From positions 1,302,001-1,366,000 of the forward strand of contig JAJNNX010000001.1 in NCBI GenBank assembly GCA_023159155.1: 64,000 bases of DNA, read 5' to 3'. Positions 50,301 through 61,700 of this stretch are shown piece after piece. Every line of letters starts with the position of its first letter. The stretch's first letter is position 1. The translations under genes were made by a program, and so were the position numbers. The stretch comes from Ustulina deusta. Taxonomy: Eukaryota; Ascomycota; Sordariomycetes; Xylariales; Xylariaceae. Under the pieces are notes generated by a model that saw nothing but the letters and a program-made list of their open reading frames with translations, had not been told where the DNA came from and made no database searches.

Positions 50301-51002
50301 TGTATCACCACGTGTGGCATATAGTGACTGTCGTGCGCCTCGTCGCCTCGTGGGGGTTGTCGCTACGAGGTTTTGGGAGGTGAATATAACCCCGTTTGCT
50401 TGGACATTGGGAGAAGCGCGAGCTTGATCTTTAGAAGGACTACCAACATCGTTGGAATCTCCGAAGACTGGCTTTCCAGATGGAGTTTCGGGTATAGGCT
50501 TTGCGGTACCATCAACATCTTCAGCATGAAATAGCATAAAGGTGCCTTCGATATCTAGATTCGGATGAAATTCTTCCCAGCCTCGTTCTTCTCGCGGCTT
50601 GTAGCCTTCACTCTGCACAACGGCGGCTGCAACGGCGGCTGCAGAACTTATCTGCATCTCGTCGTCCTGTTCGATGCGAGTGGAAGTTCGGGTACGGGTG
50701 CTTCGTTCACGCCGGGGCGGGTAGAGGGAGGGGGAGGCTGCACTGTTGGAGACGCTGGGGCGGGTCCGGGGGCGGGGGCCGGTTGTCGCAACGGCATCCA
50801 TTGGATCTTCGTCGTTCTTGCCAAGAAACCTTCCGCCGCCGCCCGGGCCGCCCGGGACATATCGACGTCGCTTCAAAGGAGGCTCGGTAGCAGCCACAAT
50901 GCTGGAAGGACGAGCGCGTCGCGCTGTCGAGGCAGTCTCCGGCTGGCGAGCTCGCTGGCGCGCCGAGGAAGTTGTTCTTGGCGTCCTTGGGCTAGGGGCC
51001 AT
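47359..51002 (-). CDS. NTO1: NuA3 histone acetyltransferase complex subunit, EPL1-PHD-ePHD protein (BRPF/Jade type)
   Basis: I join exons 51002-49575, 49517-48490 and 48439-47359 (1178 aa). Introns are 57 and 50 bp, both with GTAAGT donors and matching phase. The protein is a nuclear chromatin reader that docks the acetyltransferase to methylated H3 tails. It has a basic, low-complexity N-terminus and an EPL1/enhancer-of-polycomb-like region (about residues 265-400) with VEYDMDEQDDMWLEAYN. The PHD finger at about 430-475 reads CAICDDGDCENTNAIVFCDG, then HQECYG and WLCRKC. The zinc-knuckle plus extended PHD, spanning the first splice, reads CIFCPNSDGAFKQTNSSKWAH, LTCYICNQQMGACIQC, FHVTCARRA and CDKHCP. 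There is a helical region after it. The C-terminal half is long, acidic and Ser/Thr/Val-rich, with a basic end (KKRKTTYRRR). No bromodomain is evident, which fits fungal Nto1 rather than animal BRPF. Confidence 0.93.
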
Positions 51003-54000
51003 GATCCTGGTGTGCAGTCTACTGCAGATGAGCGACAGCAGAGCGAAGTAGACGGCGAGGGAGGAGGTAATCAGCGCGTCGCAAGTGTGGGTGCGAGGGG
51101 CTCGAGCTGTGGCGGATGGCGGCAAAAAGGCATTTGACAGAGTAAATTTGGTCTTCCAGGGCAAGATTGTGTGACAGGAGTAGATTTGGCGCGGCCTCTG
51201 CCGGTCATTCGTGCTGCAACTGGGGTTGGATGTGAAAATAGCAACGGGAACGCGGTCGTGCTGGGACGTGATGTAGTCGCAGAGGTGCGATGGTATTGGG
51301 AAAGCCACAGGAGATGTTATGTAATCATCGGCCCCACTTGCCCAATCGATAGAATCTCCGCTTTTCCGAGCCCACCCGCTAGCCTGGTATAGTGCCGCCC
51401 AGGCTGCTGCTACTACAACACTGTTCTAGCACATGCATCTCGCTGCCATGGATTACGGCACCTCTGCATCATTAAGTTTCGCCCTTATACCTACGTGTAG
51501 GTATCTCATTCATCATCCGCCAATGCAGGTACCGGACGACATGACCATCCTCCAGTACTACCTAATGCCATAAGCACTTTAATTACTACCTACCTAGGCA
51601 GTCTGGGATATGTTGTTCATCCTACCTAAGTTGCCGTAACGCACCTTGTATTTTTCATCCCTTGCGTCTCTGTCTTGGCCATCTACAACCACCAACACTA
51701 CAGTTCACAAATATATATATGCCTACCTGACCTACCCATGCGTAAAATACTAGGTAAACCTTGTGATAGTAAGTAATCTACAGACCTTTCTAGCGAATCA
51801 GAATATTGGCCCTACAATAATTGTTCTACGCGGAAGCCGTATCCAAAGTTATTTTTTCTCTTTGTTTCCCCCACCAATTAATTTATCCTTCTCTACACTT
51901 CAAGTATGATGACGATGATGATGATGATGATACGAGGCTAACCAGTTCCGTTGTACAATAGACCAGTAGCTTTCCGCTCTTGCATCCAATAGGCAACTAG
52001 ACGGACTGGGGTCATACACTTGGTGAGGAATTACGATGTTTGTGCGCGCCAATCAGAAGCTATGCGCATCTGGAATATTGACAAAATGGTGGGGTGGCGA
52101 CTAAAATAGGAACCCTCGCGTTCCAACCTCGCAACCTAGATTCAGCCCTACGAAATGCGCGCCTTTGGGGTACCTATTGTATGACCGGCCGACTTTCCGA
52201 CCTGCCTTACGCGCCCAAATTGGGGGAATCTTGGCTAGCGGTTTGGCTCCCTACCTATCCATTGCCCCAGCTGCTTCGACGAGATGCGCGAAACTACCTA
52301 GCTGCTCATCTACCTCGCAGCTGTGGTTAACATCCCGTCACGCTCCAATCGATTGTGTTATCTCGGACCGACAATTGCCTCCTGAGGCAGACTTGGAAGG
52401 CGAATCACGTCCGCAAGTGTGATCATCAACCGAGATCGCAATCATGGCCTTCCGAGAACCCCACCACTGGACTATCTCGATTCATCTTGTGCTTGCTCAC
52501 CAACCCCACAACACGTAAAGGCAGGGCGATGATAAGACGGTCGGTGCTATCTACCTACTTTTATCGCTGCGTTATGCGCCCTTCAATTAGAACTATCACA
52601 GGCAGAAAACATAGATCGTTAGCATCACCCCCATAACCCCGACCCCTATTGATAGAATCATTGTTAGTTTATGTATGAGAATAACTTCCTACTGACGAGC
52701 AGGAATGCCGCCGTAGAAAACGCACGATTCATTCCTAGCTCTGACACCTCAGGTAATATCTCACTCCCTTCTCCATATTGAAGCGACTATGACATATCTT
52801 CAGCTATTTTGCGCAGGATAGCTAAGAAGAACCACTTTATCGAAATTGCTGATAGGCATTCGCCGTGGTGCACCAAGCTATCGTCAAATCCTACCTACCA
52901 ACCAATCTGCTGCAAGTGTAATTTTTGGTCGGTCCGTATATGCAGGACGTCTTGTCCGCCCAGCAACACTTCATCAAAATCCGCCATTCTTCTCTTGCGA
53001 CTATTTGTACACCCATGGGGGAAACGCATCCATAGTAAAAACAATCCCTCCTCGAACATGGGTAATTCTCTCTCCGTCCCCCTATCCACATAGTATATTA
53101 ATAGGCATGGAACCAGACCATCGGCTCAGCCGGCGCAATCTCTGGCAGTGGCTTTTCAAAACCCCCATGGCGTATGCAGCACTTCCGCGCTTTCGTTACT
53201 AGAAACCCGGGGCTGCCAATCACCTCCCTCACGAGACAGGCATCGTGGCTACTATAAGCCCCTATGGCTATTTTTCATACACGACCGGTGTGTTGCTAGT
53301 CGCATTCGCCCCCTATACTATCTTCTACTGTAAAGCAGGGTAGATAGATATAGTAAAGCGGCCTTGAAACGTTTCGGGATCGACAAATAATTAAAAAGAA
53401 AAAAGAAAAGAGAGGGATAAATAAATGAATGAGAATTGAATTGGGCTTGGTTCTCGCTATTGGTAAAGGGCTCGACGCACACGTTGTTCCTGCGTGAACC
53501 TTCGTTGACCGCAAGCAACTATCGTGAATCCCGGTATCCTCCAGAACCTAGCACCATTTCGAGGGACCAAAACTAACATACACTAGCCCCAACCCATACA
53601 TTCCAACCTGACATCCACCGAATGGCAATCGATCGGTGACCTATCTTCAATCTAGAGGAAACCCTTCTGACACAATTAGATAACATTACCAGTCACTAGT
53701 GTCGGTATTTTAAGGTTATATAACCGGCATCGTATTGCTATTGAGCCGGGAAGCCACCTAGTGGCGGGATACCGCGAAAGGGGCAAATATGACCCCGAGA
53801 TTCCAGTGTCTGCTACGTCGAGCCCGTTAGCCCCCCATAAACACTCCATCTACATACTAACCTACATACTCTATTTCGTCCTAGACCGCAAATTTTAAGT
53901 TTGCTTTGCTATAGATTGATGCTGAAGCATAAGAAGGTAAAGCACTGATCTGAGTCGTCCAGCTATACCCATCTAGCTCGTGAGAAGTCGGGCAGTGTCA

Positions 54001-56183
54001 AGCTGATGCGCAATGCCTACCTGGAGGGTGCTAAAATAGGGGTTTATCGACATACAGACGCCTCGGAAACGTTTACAAACGAGAGAGAGAGATATATGGG
54101 ACGGCGTATGGAATTGGCCACCTGCTCAAGCCCTTAGGTAGACATGCCACGTCGCCGACAAGCCGTTTTATTCACTCCATGAGTCCCTCAATACGCTCGG
54201 GGCTGGAAACTAACCGCGTATTATGTCTAGCCACGTCCCTGCATCTCCATGGTCGTATCTCCTCTCTTCCCTAGACTAGCCCACCGAGGCGGGTTGAATC
54301 TGTACTAAGCGCGAGGGCACAGCGAGCAGCAAAGGTGATCACCACTACCATTACAATAAGATTCAAAGAGGCAAATACCCATTCACGTATTAACTGATTG
54401 GTTGACAGTGTTTAGTACCATGAAGGTTTGTTGCATGACAGCTGCCCGCGATCCACACCAGAGAATCCCGTATACACCTAGGGGCCACGGAAGCCATGTT
54501 CTGGCCTCAAGGGCGTGCAATGTCATGACTCCGTGTCCACTCCTTTAGTCCCCGTGCCTTGTGCGTCGGTTCGTCCGTACTGGATTCGATACGGGGCCGC
54601 TCCAGCGGCTGGGAGGGGTTTACCTATATACGTAGAAGCTGATGAATAGCCTTGGAAGGATAAAGAAAACATAGTTGAGTGAATGGCACGGCACGCCATC
54701 CCAAAGGATCCAGGGCAGGGCAGTTTAACGAACCCGAGTGATCTTCCCCAGTCTTACGACTAAATTCACGCTGTGCACGTACACATGTAAAGATAGATAC
54801 TCGATAGCGTGTTTGCACAGCCGTCTATATATACGTATCTCGCCTCCAACAGACGAATCCCGAAAGCGAATTGACTACACATCCACAACCTACCTACCCA
54901 ACGTACTCTACTGGGCCTTCTCTATTCCTAATAATATCCCCTACCCGGATATCTTTTTTTTGATTCCATGAACCGGACGTTCCCTAACGATTCCCCCCAC
55001 TTCTTATTCAAGGGGCAAAGCAGAGAAGCAAGCGTCTACTATATCACTAGGTGAAGCAACTGACAGACCGTTGACGGCGACCGCTTGGAATTGTGAAATT
55101 GGCTCCTAGGTAGCTTGGCAAAAACCGTCGTTCCATAACAACCGACTCTGTCCTCGCCGCCCATCTATTATTGTCAAATAAAGACCTACATTACAAAATA
55201 CTCCACGAAGCTAGCTATTACCACTAGGGTGGTTACTACGTTCTCATAGCGTTTCGACTGCGAGAACGAAGGTGCAGGACTGGGTGACAGAACCCATACG
55301 CCAGGGAGATAGGCAAAAGCGGGCAAAATGTAGGCATATGGATATACTTATGCAAGCATTGCAAAGAGCATATGGACGAAGGCCTGAAGTGCGTGGTGTT
55401 GCGTTGGATCACGGCCTCAATGTCACGAGTCACAACATGCATTGTTCACAGGGGACCGAGTTGGGGGCATCTATGTGAAGAATGGAGAATGCGATCCCTT
55501 TTTTGACTACCATCATCTCCGTTAGGGAAGTGGTCGTCTCTCTACTCTTAGTCCACCACAACACCTGGCCCTGTAAATGCAAAAGAGCGCCACCATCCCA
55601 GGCATCTCTCATATCATCGTATGCTGTGGACCGAAACTGACAGTGCATCCGGGATCTCGAAAAAACCAAATATAACAAATACCACCGCGGGGAATCTCGA
55701 TAAAACCACAATTCGATCAATTCTAGACAACGCCTATACGAACATCTGGACAAGAGGCAAGGAGTTGGAAATAGTCCAATAGGTCAAGCCATTTGACACG
55801 ATCCCTTCCACTAATTTCTTCTATTGTGGTTGTAGGGTATCTAGCCACTCTCGGCAGAACGGCTCGTCTGGGCAAATGGGAAACTTGCTCGTTTTGTTGG
55901 ATTGTGTTAGGGGTTGTTCGATGGATCCGTCTTGGACCATGTCCAAAATACAGATCAGACCCCTTGTTCGTGATAACCTGCGGATGCGATCGTACAATAA
56001 GATGATGCCAACCCTCCGTTTAACGCCAAACGCTATGCTCCAATAATCAATCAAAGATGATGAGAAGGATTTAATGCAACAACGGAAAATGCCCCAGTCA
56101 CAGAGAGACGGGCCAAGATTTCCGAATGACTTCGCCAAAAAGCAGAAAAAGACACTCGATGCAATGACAATTGCAACCTACGG
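51003..56183. other. 5.2-kb gene-free stretch upstream of NTO1
   Basis: The NTO1 promoter lies at the left end. No frame in this stretch shows a known domain. An ATG/ACG trinucleotide microsatellite sits at 51906-51931. Short plus frames at 52094-52640 and 52809-53202, and minus frames at 55430-56138, have no motif and several open at GTG or TTG. Confidence 0.5.
51906..51931. repeat. (ATG)n microsatellite
   Basis: About eight trinucleotide units, with one interrupting ACG. It is non-coding. Confidence 0.8.
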
Positions 56184-58778
56184 TCAGACCAAGGCACCAC
56201 CACTATGAATAGCTGGGGTACTAGGCATCCGTGGTGTTCCTGGCGAAGCTGGACCAAAGTCGGCGGTCATAAAAGCTGAACGAGAAGTATCCCAGTTCTC
56301 CTCGTCTAAGACGCTAAGATAGCCATTGCCAACTTTATCTCGTAATGCTTCAATCTTTTGCCTATAGATTTCTCCGCCGGCATTCCAATCCTCCAAGTCA
56401 CCCCAAGGGTGCCGTGGTTCTAGCGTAGTAGATGGCGGTGTAGGGTTCGGGACACAGTTGGTGTCTATGCGCGGCACCCCATGTGGGCTGAGTGTGGCGG
56501 ATGGAGTCGATTCCCTGAGGACCTCGGCGGCTAATCCCTGCTTTTCAGGAGGCTGGGATATACGATAATTATTTTGTGGACTAGCAGGTATGGTGTTGGT
56601 TTCTGATGGAACCTCCGCCATGGCAGGTTGCGAGGGGTCCACAGGAGCAGTACGCTCATTAATCGCAAGATCAATTATACGGCGTTTTGGGGTACGACGT
56701 CTTCGCGTAGAGGATGTGTTTACTTCACTCGTGACTGCCCTAGGTGTTGGGCGAGCTGGTCGCTCTTTGCGTAAGACAGTTGGTTGTCTTGGACCATCAT
56801 AAATAATTGTTGGCTTGCTCACGTCGACCACTGGTAATTCGGGGACTGTGGGTTTTACAACAGGAACCGCAGCCGGGACGGCAACTCGGTCCACAAGGTA
56901 CTTTCTCTCGGCCGACGTTGGGCCCGAGGCGTCTATTATGATATCCTCTGTGAACCCTGGCGTCTCACGAAAGAGGTTGAAAATTGTGATGCGGTAGTCG
57001 CGGTGGGTTCGTGTAAAGGGATTTCCCTCGACCCAAATCTCGCGGATATCGGGTATACCAGTGAGCCGAGCAAGTTCCATAGGATCTGTCAGGCGATTGT
57101 CTCGAAGATCAAGCCGTTCTAAGGGATAAAGCTTTTGGATCCCAGCGATTGACGAAAGACGATTACATCGCAGATTCAGAGCGCTGATAGCAGGTAGTGG
57201 GTTTCGCAGGAGAGAATGCAAAGAATCGATCATACAATGCGAAAGATTAAGTGCTCGGAGAGCTGTCAATGTGGCCAGGCTATCAGGTATCTGGGTGAAA
57301 AGGTTCGTGGATAGGTCCAAAGAGTTTAAAGTATCGGCTAGAGGCATTAAGCTTGCTGCTGGCACAACAGTCAACGAGTTGTCGGCTAAACTTAGATGTT
57401 TCAAGAATCGCCACTTCGAAGAAGGTAAAATGCCCATAGCAAGCAGATTTGAAGCACTATTTCTCGGGTTGTGCCATGAGTCAGATAAACTGGAATGAGA
57501 GCTGCCAGATCCTGAACGTTTAACCTTGTGCAAACCCCTCGTGTTTGTAGAATGATGACGGGAGCTCGCTGGACGCTTAGGAGAGTGGCTTCTCGGCCGA
57601 GCCGGCTGATGAGGAGACCCTGGCTCTTCAACTTCAACTCTAGCAACTGATGGACGGCGACTGCCTTGTGGTGACAGGCTCTCGGCTGATTCATTTCCAA
57701 TGGAGCCTACATTCAGATCGGCAACTGTATTCCTGCGCCTCAGGGTAGCAGAGGCCAGGCCGTGCCGATACAACTCTGTATCTGTTGGACTCCGTTTTGG
57801 ACTAGATGCATGAGCATAGGCACCAGTAGGCGTTGTCTGGGCCTTCGCCGAACGACGGCGTCTCTTATCCATGTCATCCAGCACAATATCGATCAGTATA
57901 TCAGCCGGATCCTCAATACCTGCATTCTTAAGAGTGAGAGACCGGATCTGCTCAGCTAACCGATCCCACCCGAAAAATTGCCGGAAATCGATGCCGCTGA
58001 TCTCAAGAGCTTGAAGGTTCTTGAAGACGTAGAGAGGAACAGCTGAGTCAAAGGGAAACTCCTCGTATCCACGGATCAATTTTGCGCGCCAGTCTGGCGC
58101 CAGTCGTAAGCATGGTATCTTGGTGAACGCCGAGTAAAGGTATTTTAAATCAGCCTGGAGGGCGGCCTTTTGCTTTTCGTTACGGGCGGCGGCTATGCTG
58201 GACCCGATACCGAAGCTATTCCATAAAGCAGACATACCAGACATGACGCTCCGGATGCTTGAAACCGACCTTATCGAGACCGCATCGGATCCTCGACTCT
58301 TGGTACGTTGAGATGGACTCAAGAAGGAAACATAGTTGGCCGAAGTAGTGCTATCATGTAAATTCTCTAGGCGCACTTTCATCGGACCTACATTGATGCC
58401 CAAGTCTTCAAATCGAGACAATAGATAGAAGAGGTGGTGAGGAGTAAGAGCAAGTCTAGTCGACTTGGGGCTATGAGATGCGAAGCTCAGCGATCCGAGA
58501 GACAAGGCGTTGGCTAAAGCACTAGATGTCGACGCTGATGTCGAGGGGCGTTCGGGAAGAGGGAGGGAAGTTGTGGACTGCGAGGTCTGGATAGTAGACA
58601 CGCTTTGACTGGGGCCATGTCGGGGTTGTCTTCGCATCTGCAAGGCGTTGGCCAGCGCCTTCTCGTGCGTGCGCACAAAAGTGGCCAGTTGCTAGAAAGC
58701 ATTAGCTTTTTCTCCCCGAGGAAAGGCCAAATTTCTAAGCCATACCTTAACAAACAACTCCCCGTCTTCAGAATCCAT
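56184..58778 (-). CDS. Leucine-rich repeat protein of unknown function (STK11IP/nischarin- or Sog2-like architecture)
   Basis: I join exon 1 (58778-58746, 11 codons: MDSEDGELFVK) and exon 2 (58691-56184), giving 846 aa. The 54-bp intron has donor GTATGG, branch GCTAATG and acceptor CTAG. Splicing extends the long frame upstream to give QLATFVRTHEKALANALQ. There is a Ser/Thr-rich start, then a folded region (LTPHHLFYLLSRFEDLGIN, FKNLQALEISGIDFRQFFGW). A basic and Ser-rich insert follows. Five or so leucine-rich repeats come next (about residues 430-570): LKHLSLADNSLTVVP, LNSLDLSTNLFTQIPDSL, LRALNLSHCMIDSLHSLL, LNLRCNRLSSIAGIQ and LERLDLRDNRLTDP. An LRR-cap-like WVEGNPFTRTHRDYRITIFN closes the array. 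A disordered, Pro-rich tail carries basic RRRRTPKRR. Protein binding or scaffolding is likely. The family name is tentative. Confidence 0.8.
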
Positions 58779-61700
58779 CTTTTCCCACTATGTATGCATG
58801 GGGTTGGCAGAGTTGAGACTTATGACCGAGATATTGATCGAGACTAGAAGGCTCGTAAGAGCGTCTTCGAGGATGTGCCTCGACAATTATACCCAGTATC
58901 TGCCTAGGTATCTGACGGATCGACTGCGGACTCGGCAACACTACAAGAGAGGATATGTTAGCGTCGATATGACTAGCAGGTATGATTGTTGAAGTTCAAG
59001 ATGCTCCATCGCTGCTCGGTCAAGTTGATATCAAGGCCGAGAAGGTCTAGAAGGCCTGGAAGTGAGAAAACAGAGTGATGTGCGGCTTTGAAACACGCGA
59101 TAGAAGGGACATGTGTTGATCATGACTCGTAGGAGTCGCTACCCCAAACCGGTCGACTCAGTTACATCAAACGGTTCGAGTTAAGCCGCTAAGAAGTAAG
59201 GCGAATTGGCAGTGAATAGGCCATGCCAGCCGCCTAATGTAAGCCTGCAGACATCTTGATTACGTAGGCGCAATCACATACACACACTCGAGCAAGACAG
59301 GTATGGTGACTAGGCAACGCAATCCACAGGCACACATAGTTCACAACATCGGGGAGATAAATAGCAGCAACACGGGCAATGGCATGGTGGCCGGGATAGA
59401 AACCGAGGGGCTAGCTAGCAATATTGCAGAGATGATAGCGGTGCGAGGGAACAGGAAGAGAAATAATATCGAAAGACATACCTTCGCGAGCCCTGATATT
59501 CGATCTTATATGCCCCCGAGATAGACACTGGCGAGGAACACTCGACAAGGGCCCAAAAGCACACAAGCGAGCGTAAAGACAGGAGGAGGAGGAGGAGGAG
59601 GAGGATGGCGGAGGGAGCGAGGAAAGGGAGCGAAGACGAGGCTATCCCCAAACCTCGGCGTATCGCACGGCACCCACGACAACGCGGTGATGGAGTGGGA
59701 GAGTGTGAACCTGAAAAAAGGTCGAGTAAGTCGGAGGGACAGGATATTTGCAGAACCTTAGGCCGCGACCCGGCTTCAGTTATACCAAACAAGCTGGGGT
59801 CATGGCAAAGTCGCAACCTCTGGCGCTAGGTGAATGGGACTTCAGCGTGGGGTCCACCTTGTGAGAACAAAAAAGAGATGCCAAGCTCGAAAGGGCCAGG
59901 ATGAAGAGGAATATGATCAAGGGTATGGTTAGATCGGCACCATGGCGAGGGTATTGTGGAGGGGCCAGTACTGCCAATGGCGGTATGTGTGGGTGCGACT
60001 AATCCAACATGCATCCAGTGTACAATACGCTACCAACTTTGAAGTAGTGTGCGCGTATAGGTAGGTACGCTTCAAGTTGGGTAGTTTACAGGGGACATTA
60101 CCTGTGTGCTAGACTGTATTATGTCCTGAGGTTGGCAGTATGCAGTGACGGAGGTACAGCAGCATGAGATACCTCAGGTAAGCACCGCCCTAGCGTACAT
60201 GTATACTAGGTAGGTGCACGCCACATGCACCACTTACTTCTTGTAAGTAGTACATAGGGATAGGGGTCAACTTTGGATTGCAGGGTTCACAGTGCGATTT
60301 TAGTTGTAGGACAAGGAATACCACAGATACGGTACACTACCTAGGTAGGTCATGGTCATGGTTACTGGCAGTGGTCATACACTGAGAGATTAGCAGTGGC
60401 CTAGTTATTTTAGTCAGGTCCATCCTGGTCACCTGAACCACGGAAGGAAGCGATAAGGATGGCGCGAGATACAAATTAGATCCAACATGACCAGAGATGA
60501 GAAACATACCACTACCTATATGGTTTCTGTAGGCGGATACACATCCTGCACCTACAATACAATGTAGTACTGATATAGGCACCATGTGGTCAGCTAAGAT
60601 ATTCTCCTTATGTCCTTTCAGCTTTGTTAGAGGGGTGCATCAAGCGACGAGTTGTAGGTCTCCTATCAAAAGTACCTAGTAATTTGAAAATTTAGTGGGG
60701 TTCAAACTGTAGTGTAAGTACCTATTTTGATTGGGCTGGGCATGGGTCGGACTGTATACCTAGTGAACACTGCACAGTGCACTAGCCTCCAGTCTGTGGT
60801 CGCTAGCGCTGAACGTGCTGAGGAGTACTTAAGTAGGTACGTATCTACCTAGTAGGCAGGATGGTTAGGTAAGGAGTCATCAGTGTCATGTATCTACGCG
60901 ACTGTACTTATTAGGTAATACCTAGAGGTATACTACACATAGCATATAAGACAGAGAGGACCAAGAATTTACTAAATGTTCTCACTTTTGTTGTTGAAAT
61001 AGGTACTCGAGGTAGATAGTATACCTCTCAGCAATACACTATAGCGATACAGCCCACTACACAGACCTACATATAAATGGAGGCCGCCATGATTCCTTGG
61101 AGTAACAGATTGGCGGCAAAGCGTCAGATGGACATCGCCGCCAAGGTTCCCTAACCAACCAATGGAACAACCACCCACGCTGATCAGCTGCACTCCAACC
61201 AATTATTGCGTGCTGTCCTGCTGCATCAGGTGTACCGTGGTAACCTGCATTTGCCATTCACCATTTTTATTTTGCATCGGGTATCCGCTGGTATGTCAAC
61301 GAGGCCGGTATGCATCTCACACATACACACTACTGACGTTTGTTTGTGTTGCGGTACGTATACTCGAGAGGAATGAGGCGGTTATTCGGCCTCGTTTTGC
61401 CTGGATATATCGTGTTGACGTCGTCCAAGAACAGGTTCTCTTATACATTCTCCCGCTCACATAGCACAGCCGTTGTAAACAACAATGTCCATTGCGGCAT
61501 AGACCGATCCCTTAGGCTCGCGATTCCCTTCTTGGCCTATTCGAGACATCTTCTCCGACCCGGAACACCAGCAAGATCCCAAGTAATTTGTTACTGAGCG
61601 CATTGAGCCATTCTAGCCAGAAGCCTCATCGCACAGCTTTAAACTTCCCGATTATTCGTCTGTTTGTTTTCAAGGTCTGATGTTGTCGCGGTCGCTTCCG

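Noticed and set aside
50565..51137. 190-codon plus frame opposite NTO1
   Set aside because: Gly/Ala/Arg-rich shadow of the low-complexity N-terminus of NTO1.
59415..59816. 133-codon minus frame with a poly-Leu run
   Set aside because: The Leu run is the AGG microsatellite read on the other strand, and it is in the leader region of the LRR gene.
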